Source: Myxococcales bacterium (GTDB lineage: Bacteria > Myxococcota_A > Polyangia > Polyangiales > Polyangiaceae). From it: a stretch of 64,000 nucleotides of DNA. Under the pieces are notes generated by a model. It worked only from the letters and a program-made list of their open reading frames with translations. It had not been told where the DNA came from and did not search any database. Made by a program: the position numbers and the translations under genes. Positions 59,538-64,000 of the stretch are shown here, in pieces. The stretch spans positions 434,001 through 498,000 of the forward strand of contig JADJCA010000009.1 of assembly GCA_016703425.1 (NCBI GenBank). The letters run 5' to 3'. Position 1 is the stretch's first letter; each line of letters opens with the position of its first letter.

Positions 59538-61886
59538 TCAGCCCGCGTCGACGTTCTTCGCCGAGAGGACCAACTCGCGACCCACAAGGTAGAGCGCGAC
59601 GACGATCAGCACGAAGGGCACGAGAGAGAGAGCGTTGGCGTGCGGCCCCGCGAAGAGCGGATTGTTCTTCGTGGCCCAATCGGCGAGCCGCGCGTCGACC
59701 TTCTCAAAGGCGCCGGCGACGGCCGCGATGATGATGCCGGCGATGGCGCCACCCGCGATGTAGCCCGACGACATAAGCACGCCGGGGCTCTTGTCGCTCT
59801 CCGCCACCATGTCTTCTTCCGAGAGCTTCTTTAGGAGGAGCTTCTTGCGACGGCCGCGGTCGACGAGCCATCGCACGGCGCCGCCCACGAGGATCGGCGT
59901 CGACGACGAGATGGGCAGGTAAACGCCAACGGCGAAGGCGAGCGATGGGATGCCGCTCATCTCCAGCACGACGGCGATCATCGCGCCGAAGAGCACGAGC
60001 CCCCAGGGCAGCTGCCGATCGAGGATGCCCTTGATGATGTACGACATGAGCGTGGCCTTGGGCGCGTCGAACTTTGCGACCGGCGTGCCGTCGGGCCGCT
60101 TGGCGTGCGTGCCGTTGATGCCCGGGTCGACGAGGTAGACGGCGTCGCCCTTGTCGTCGACGAGGTATTTGCCGGGCGGGCCGCCGACGTCGTCTTGCTT
60201 GTGCCAGACGAGGTAGCTCTTCGCGTCGGCCTGCGCCTGCGCACCCTTCAGCGGTTCGCGCACGTGGAGCGTGCTCGCTTCGACGTGCATCGGCGCGGCG
60301 GTGCTGGCGTTGGCCGCGGCGCTGGCGCTGGCGACCGGCACGTAGACGGTCCCCGTGTCGTTCAAGCGAAGGAGAATCGGACCAAGCACGAGCGCCGAAG
60401 CGAGGGCCCCGATGAGGATGGCGACTTGCTGGAGCCGCGGCGTCGCACCGAGGAGGTGCCCGGTCTTGAGATCTTGCGACGTCGTGCCGCCGTTCGAGGC
60501 GGCGATGCAAACGACGGCGCCGATGCTCAGGGCCGTCACGTAGTAGCCGGAGCCGGTCCAGCCGAGCACCAAGAAGATGAGGCACGTCAAGAGCAGCGCG
60601 GCGACCGTCATGCCCGAGATAGGGTTGGAGGAGGAGCCGATCTCGCCGGTGAGCCGCGACGACACGGTGACGAAGAGGAACCCAAAAACGACGACCAGCA
60701 CGGCTCCGGCCACGTTCATCTTCAGTTGAGGCGCGAGCGTGATGGCCAAGACCAACGCGAACATGCCGATGAGCACGGTCTTCATCGGCAGGTCGCGCTC
60801 CGTGCGGGGCGTTTCGCCGCTTGCTCCGCTGGTCGCCTTTCTACCGGCCGCGCTTCCACCGGTCGCGTTGGCGCGCGGCGCAAAATCGCGAAGCCCCTCT
60901 TTGAGGCCGCGCCAGATGGTGGGCAGCGATTGAGCCAGGCTGATCATGCCGCCGGCGGCGACGGCGCCGGCGCCGATGTAGAGGACATAGGCGCTGCGAA
61001 TCTGCCCCGGTTCCATCTGGGCGATGGGAATCGTGCCCGGCGGCAGCGCCACCGTCATGCCCTCGCCGAAGAACTTGATGAGCGGAATGAGGACGAGGTA
61101 CGCGAGCGCGCCGCCGGCGCACATGACCGAGGCGATGCGCGGTCCGATGATGTAACCGACGCCGAGCAGCTCCGGCGAGATCTCACACGACAGGCTCCCG
61201 GCCTTGAGCGGCGCACCGAAGATCTTCTCCGGCGTGTCGCGCCAGCCTTTCAGCGCCACCATCGCGGTCTTGTAGAGGAGCCCGATGCCGAAGCCCGCGA
61301 AGATGGTCTTCGCGCTCACGTCGTTTCCACCGAGGCGGGCGGCCTCCGCTCGCGCGGACGGCGAAGCGGCGGCGAGCGACTCGGGGGATGCGCCGGCCTT
61401 GAGGACCTCCGCGCAGGCGGTTCCCTCGGGATACTTGAGCACGCCGTGCTGCTGGACGATGAGCGCCCGCCGCAACGGAATCATCATGAGGATGCCGAGC
61501 AAGCCGCCGAGCACTGCCACGAGCGCCACCCGGGTGACCTCCAGGTCGAAGCCCAAGATCATGATCGCTGGCATGGTGACGCCAACGCCAAAGGCGATGG
61601 ACTCGCCGGCGCTCCCGGCTGTCTGCACGATGTTGTTCTCGAGGATCGTCGCGTCCTTCATGCCGAGCTTGGAGAGCAGCCGGAAGAACGTGATGGAGAT
61701 GACGGCAACCGGAATCGACGCGCTGACCGTCAGGCCGACCTTCAAGACCAGGTACAAGGAGGAGGCGCCGAAGACCATGCCGAGCACGGTCCCGAGGATG
61801 AGGCCCCGTACCGACAGCTCGCGCATCACCGTGGCCGGTGCGATGTAGGGCTCGAAGGGCGCGTTGGGGTCGGTCGGTTGGCTCAC
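59538..61886 (-). CDS. OPT-family oligopeptide/metal-chelate transporter
   Basis: A 782-residue inner-membrane transporter with about 14 hydrophobic helices (GLILGTVLGMVFGASSLYLV, VALVAVLGGLLGILMMIPL, AGAVLVVVFGFLFVTVSSRL, LPWGLVLFGAMIAVVLEM). OPT hallmarks are NNIVQTAGSAGESIAFGVG near residue 85 and ISGMTVAALLL. A soluble insertion at about residues 525-615 (QADAKSYLVWHKQDDVGG... YLVDPGINGTH) separates helix bundles. Substrates in this family are peptides, siderophores or metal chelates. It converges on uvrA. It is an exporter or importer candidate for the peptide only in the loosest sense, being 34 kb away. Confidence 0.88.
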   Translation of the reverse strand: MSQPTDPNAPFEPYIAPATVMRELSVRGLILGTVLGMVFGASSLYLVLKVGLTVSASIPVAVISITFFRLLSKLGMKDATILENNIVQTAGSAGESIAFGVGVTMPAIMILGFDLEVTRVALVAVLGGLLGILMMIPLRRALIVQQHGVLKYPEGTACAEVLKAGASPESLAAASPSARAEAARLGGNDVSAKTIFAGFGIGLLYKTAMVALKGWRDTPEKIFGAPLKAGSLSCEISPELLGVGYIIGPRIASVMCAGGALAYLVLIPLIKFFGEGMTVALPPGTIPIAQMEPGQIRSAYVLYIGAGAVAAGGMISLAQSLPTIWRGLKEGLRDFAPRANATGGSAAGRKATSGASGETPRTERDLPMKTVLIGMFALVLAITLAPQLKMNVAGAVLVVVFGFLFVTVSSRLTGEIGSSSNPISGMTVAALLLTCLIFLVLGWTGSGYYVTALSIGAVVCIAASNGGTTSQDLKTGHLLGATPRLQQVAILIGALASALVLGPILLRLNDTGTVYVPVASASAAANASTAAPMHVEASTLHVREPLKGAQAQADAKSYLVWHKQDDVGGPPGKYLVDDKGDAVYLVDPGINGTHAKRPDGTPVAKFDAPKATLMSYIIKGILDRQLPWGLVLFGAMIAVVLEMSGIPSLAFAVGVYLPISSSTPILVGGAVRWLVDRGRRKKLLLKKLSEEDMVAESDKSPGVLMSSGYIAGGAIAGIIIAAVAGAFEKVDARLADWATKNNPLFAGPHANALSLVPFVLIVVALYLVGRELVLSAKNVDAG

Positions 61887-61940
61887 GGCGGCACCTTAGT
61901 GCATCGATCCCCGTGAATCGATGCATGTTCGTGCCGGTCG

Positions 61941-62264
61941 CTAGGCAGAGCGTTGCTTGACGAGGATGATCTTCGGCTTCGGGGCGCGCTTGTAGAGGAG
62001 GAACGTCCGACCGAGGACCTGCACCAACGCGGAGCCGGTGGCCTCGGCCAGCGCGCTGGCGCCCTCGTGGCGATCCACCGGCGCCTCCGACTGGATCTTC
62101 ACCTTGATGAGCTCGTGGGTCTTGAGCGCGGCGCTCGCGGCCGCCGTGACCGCGTCGGTGATGCCGTCTTTGCCGAGCATCACGACGGGCTTGAGATCGT
62201 GGCCGAGCGCACGAAGCTGGCGAAGGGCGGGGCCGGAGAGCGCGGGCGCTTTGGGGGTTGCCAT
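61941..62264 (-). CDS. yhbY: YhbY/CRS1-domain RNA-binding protein
   Basis: A 107-residue protein matching the CRM (YhbY) domain: LSGPALRQLRALGHDLKPVV, the VMLGKDGITD loop related to the family's G-K-x-G-x-T/S motif, ELIKVKIQSEAP, and VLGRTFLLYKR. YhbY associates with pre-50S ribosomal subunits. The ATG at 62264 gives the standard length; a much longer frame upstream is antisense to the serine protease gene and was rejected. Confidence 0.9.
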   Translation of the reverse strand: MATPKAPALSGPALRQLRALGHDLKPVVMLGKDGITDAVTAAASAALKTHELIKVKIQSEAPVDRHEGASALAEATGSALVQVLGRTFLLYKRAPKPKIILVKQRSA

Positions 62265-62378
62265 GAGGCGGCCTCTATAGCGCTCCGGTCGCCGGACATC
62301 CAGAGAGGTACGGAAAGGCGCGATGAACTTGCCGGCGCTGGGGCTCCATTGGTGCGAGCCCCACGATAGGCTCGACCG

Positions 62379-63800
62379 ATGCGGCGAAGGCTCCTCGCGT
62401 TGACGCTCCTTGCCCTCGTCCCCGCCTTCGCGTGCACCCAAGAGCCTCGAGAAGGCGAAGCGCCACACGAAGGGACCCGCCACGGAACGTCGAGCCAAGA
62501 GATCGTCGGCGGCTCCGCCGACACGACGCACCCGGCGGTCGTCTCGCTGAGCCTCAAGCTGTCGCCAACGACCTCTGCAAGCTGCGCCGGGACCGGCGTT
62601 CGCGTTTCCGGGACGACGGGGATGATCGTCACGTCGGCCCACTGCTACGTCGGCTTCGCGGGGCCGGCGTCGGACATAGGGATTCGCTTCGGACCGAACT
62701 CGGCGACGCCCACGTCGAGCTTCGTCGCGTCGAGCTTCGAACTCTTCCCGACCACGCAAGGTGGTCTCTACGACAACGAACACGACCTCGCCGTCGTGAC
62801 CTTCAACGGCGCCAGCGGAGCGACACCGCTCTTGCCCATCGTGCCGCCGGCGACCTACGCCACCTACGCGAAGGGCGCGCCCTTCGTCAGCGTGGGCTAT
62901 GGCCGCGTCGACCCCGATGGCTCCATCGCCAACACGGCCCGCAACAAGCTGTCGGTCACGCTGGAGGCGTTCGCCGGCGGCTGGGTCGAGACGAAGTCGG
63001 CCGTTGGCTCGACGTGCAAGGGCGACAGCGGCGGCGCGCTCATCGACTCCTCGTCGGGCGCGGACCGCCTCGCCGGAGTGACCCAAGGCGGCGCGTCGGC
63101 GACCTTCTGCAACGCCGGCTCATTGAACTTCGCCGTCGGCTTCTACCCGCCGGAGACGGCGACGTGGCTTCGCGCCAAGGGCCTCGCGGCGCCCGACGGC
63201 ACACAGCCCAACGGCGCCGATTGCACCACCGACGCAATGTGCGCATCAACGGCGTGCGTTCACAAGGGAATCGTCAACGATGCTGGGACCATCGTCGGAG
63301 CCCGTGACGTGTGCGACGCGCCGCTCCAAAACGGCTACGTGTGCCAACGCGCCGACCAGTGCGCGTCCGCCTATTGCGCCGGCGCCGGCGGGTGTCAGGC
63401 GTGCAACAGCGCGAGCCAGTGCAGCGCCTCGAAGCCCGTCTGCTCGCAGGGCAAGTGCACGGCGGCGATCGTTGGCAGTGACGCAGGCGTGACGACCGGA
63501 GGCGACGCCGGCGGGACACCGAAAGACGCCGCCGCGGTGCCATCGACCGACGCCGGCGGCACCACCTCGACGACTCCTGACGCGAGCGCCGCGAGCGGCG
63601 GCTCCTCCGTGAGCGGCGCTCCCCTGCCCGTCACCGGCGCGCCCGATCCCGGTGGCAGCACGACGCAATCGGACGCGGTCCCCACGAGGACGGACGACGG
63701 CGGCGGCTGCCGCGCGGCGCCGAACTCGGCGGCGTTGAAGGACGCTGTCGCAATGATGCTGGGCGTCGCCCTGATGACTCGACGGCGAAGGCGCCGCTGA
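62379..63800 (+). CDS. trypsin-like serine protease with lipobox and MYXO-CTERM-like tail
   Basis: A 473-residue protease. A lipoprotein signal (LALVPAFAC, Cys about residue 19) precedes a propeptide-like stretch and SQEIVGGSADTTHPAVVSL, the usual trypsin N-terminus after activation. The catalytic triad is visible: His in TSAHCYVG near residue 86, Asp in EHDLAVV near 137, Ser in CKGDSGGAL near 216. A Cys-rich segment (CASAYCAGAGGCQACNSASQ), an Ala/Thr/Asp linker and the tail GGGCRAAPN, hydrophobic AVAMMLGVALM and six Arg complete it. The tail matches the MYXO-CTERM pattern. The protein may therefore be anchored at both ends or re-anchored after processing. Confidence 0.85.
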   Translation: MRRRLLALTLLALVPAFACTQEPREGEAPHEGTRHGTSSQEIVGGSADTTHPAVVSLSLKLSPTTSASCAGTGVRVSGTTGMIVTSAHCYVGFAGPASDIGIRFGPNSATPTSSFVASSFELFPTTQGGLYDNEHDLAVVTFNGASGATPLLPIVPPATYATYAKGAPFVSVGYGRVDPDGSIANTARNKLSVTLEAFAGGWVETKSAVGSTCKGDSGGALIDSSSGADRLAGVTQGGASATFCNAGSLNFAVGFYPPETATWLRAKGLAAPDGTQPNGADCTTDAMCASTACVHKGIVNDAGTIVGARDVCDAPLQNGYVCQRADQCASAYCAGAGGCQACNSASQCSASKPVCSQGKCTAAIVGSDAGVTTGGDAGGTPKDAAAVPSTDAGGTTSTTPDASAASGGSSVSGAPLPVTGAPDPGGSTTQSDAVPTRTDDGGGCRAAPNSAALKDAVAMMLGVALMTRRRRRR

Positions 63801-63859
63801 GCCAGCTACGACGAACGGCGGGCCATGCCTGGCCGCACCGCACCGCGAGCCGCCTTCGC

Positions 63860-64000
63860 TCACTTCTTTGCGTAGGCGTAGTCCTTGGGCACGTCGAAGC
63901 GTGCCTTGTCGATGCGCGTCTTCTCGACGCGCGTCACGATCATGCGCGAGGTCTCTTTGCCAGCGGCGTCGTATTCAACGGACCGCATCGGGAAGAGTTT
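63860..64000 (-). CDS. C-terminal end of a DUF4412-like protein (partial)
   Basis: The minus-strand frame ending at the TGA (63860-63862) is open to the window edge and encodes about 46 residues: KLFPMRSVEYDAAGKETSRM..., then TRIDKARFDVPKDYAYAKK. This P-x-R-x-x-x-D-x-x-G, x-V-x-x-F-D-V-P-x-x-Y ending is typical of small periplasmic proteins of the DUF4412/outer-membrane lipoprotein sorting-like group. The N-terminus lies outside the window. Confidence 0.55.
   Translation of the reverse strand, partial: KLFPMRSVEYDAAGKETSRMIVTRVEKTRIDKARFDVPKDYAYAKK

Noticed and set aside
56041..59679. A 1212-codon open frame antisense to the UvrA gene
   Set aside because: Long antisense frames are expected in GC-rich genes; it is Arg/Ala-rich without motifs, and the sense strand has complete UvrA motifs.
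1..64000. tRNA, rRNA, CRISPR arrays, insertion sequences and prophage genes
   Set aside because: Looked for by eye in gaps and frames; no cloverleaf, repeat-spacer pattern, transposase or integrase motif was found.

Overview
The window is about 68% G+C, densely coded on both strands, and looks chromosomal. It most resembles a myxobacterium (Myxococcota, Polyangia/Sorangiineae-like). The evidence is two eukaryotic-type Ser/Thr kinases with extracytoplasmic tails, many lipobox proteins, two proteins ending in a MYXO-CTERM-like Cys/TM/Arg tail, an RpoH-type sigma factor with a long acidic N-terminus, and frequent ATGA/GTGA start-stop overlaps. No rRNA, tRNA, CRISPR array, insertion sequence or phage gene was seen.

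Layout. Positions 1-6 kb: KOW-domain protein (minus), then rpoH-like sigma factor, rsmI, a lipoprotein and a Ser/Thr kinase whose frame is broken near 5290. 6-13.4 kb (minus): probable operon of coiled-coil protein, dnaJ, an orphan FliI/SctN-type ATPase, an ABC-F ATPase and two glutaredoxin-like lipoproteins; an 18-bp tandem repeat lies between the last two. 13.4-16.6 kb: a multi-TM membrane protein and a kynureninase-like PLP enzyme. 16.7-17.1 kb: a probable decayed gene. 17.2-25.0 kb: an apparently undescribed type of RiPP (ribosomally made, modified peptide) cluster.

The RiPP cluster is the main discovery. It starts with a 53-residue precursor with a Gly-Gly leader end and the predicted core IVAYRCKEA. 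A strong intercistronic hairpin follows, then a translationally coupled set: methyltransferase, radical SAM/SPASM enzyme, arginase-fold protein, small PqqD-like recognition protein, second methyltransferase and a 2-oxoglutarate/Fe oxygenase. A second 2OG/Fe oxygenase and a JmjC-type oxygenase complete it. The core has exactly one Arg, which suits a peptide arginase making ornithine. No dedicated protease or exporter is visible.

25-36 kb: lipoproteins (including a tandem paralogous pair), a UvrD/PcrA-type helicase with a one-base deletion in its Walker A motif, a GcvR-like double ACT protein and an alpha/beta hydrolase. 36-45.5 kb: an AraC-type regulator divergent from a retropepsin-like protease/PDZ lipoprotein, with two 21-bp-spaced half-sites between them; a DUF885 peptidase-like lipoprotein; a MYXO-CTERM protein; an EAL phosphodiesterase; birA and nadC. 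45.5-54 kb: a CPBP glutamic protease coupled to a Ser/Thr kinase, a YfiM-like protein, an SDR protein, prfC, a metallophosphoesterase and a histidine kinase. 54-64 kb: a double-length, four-NBD UvrA, an OPT transporter, a YhbY RNA-binding protein, a trypsin-like MYXO-CTERM protease and the 3' end of a DUF4412-like gene.

Two otherwise intact genes (kinase near 5290, helicase near 31803) are each broken by loss of one base in a 4-base homopolymer. Sequencing error is a live explanation for both.
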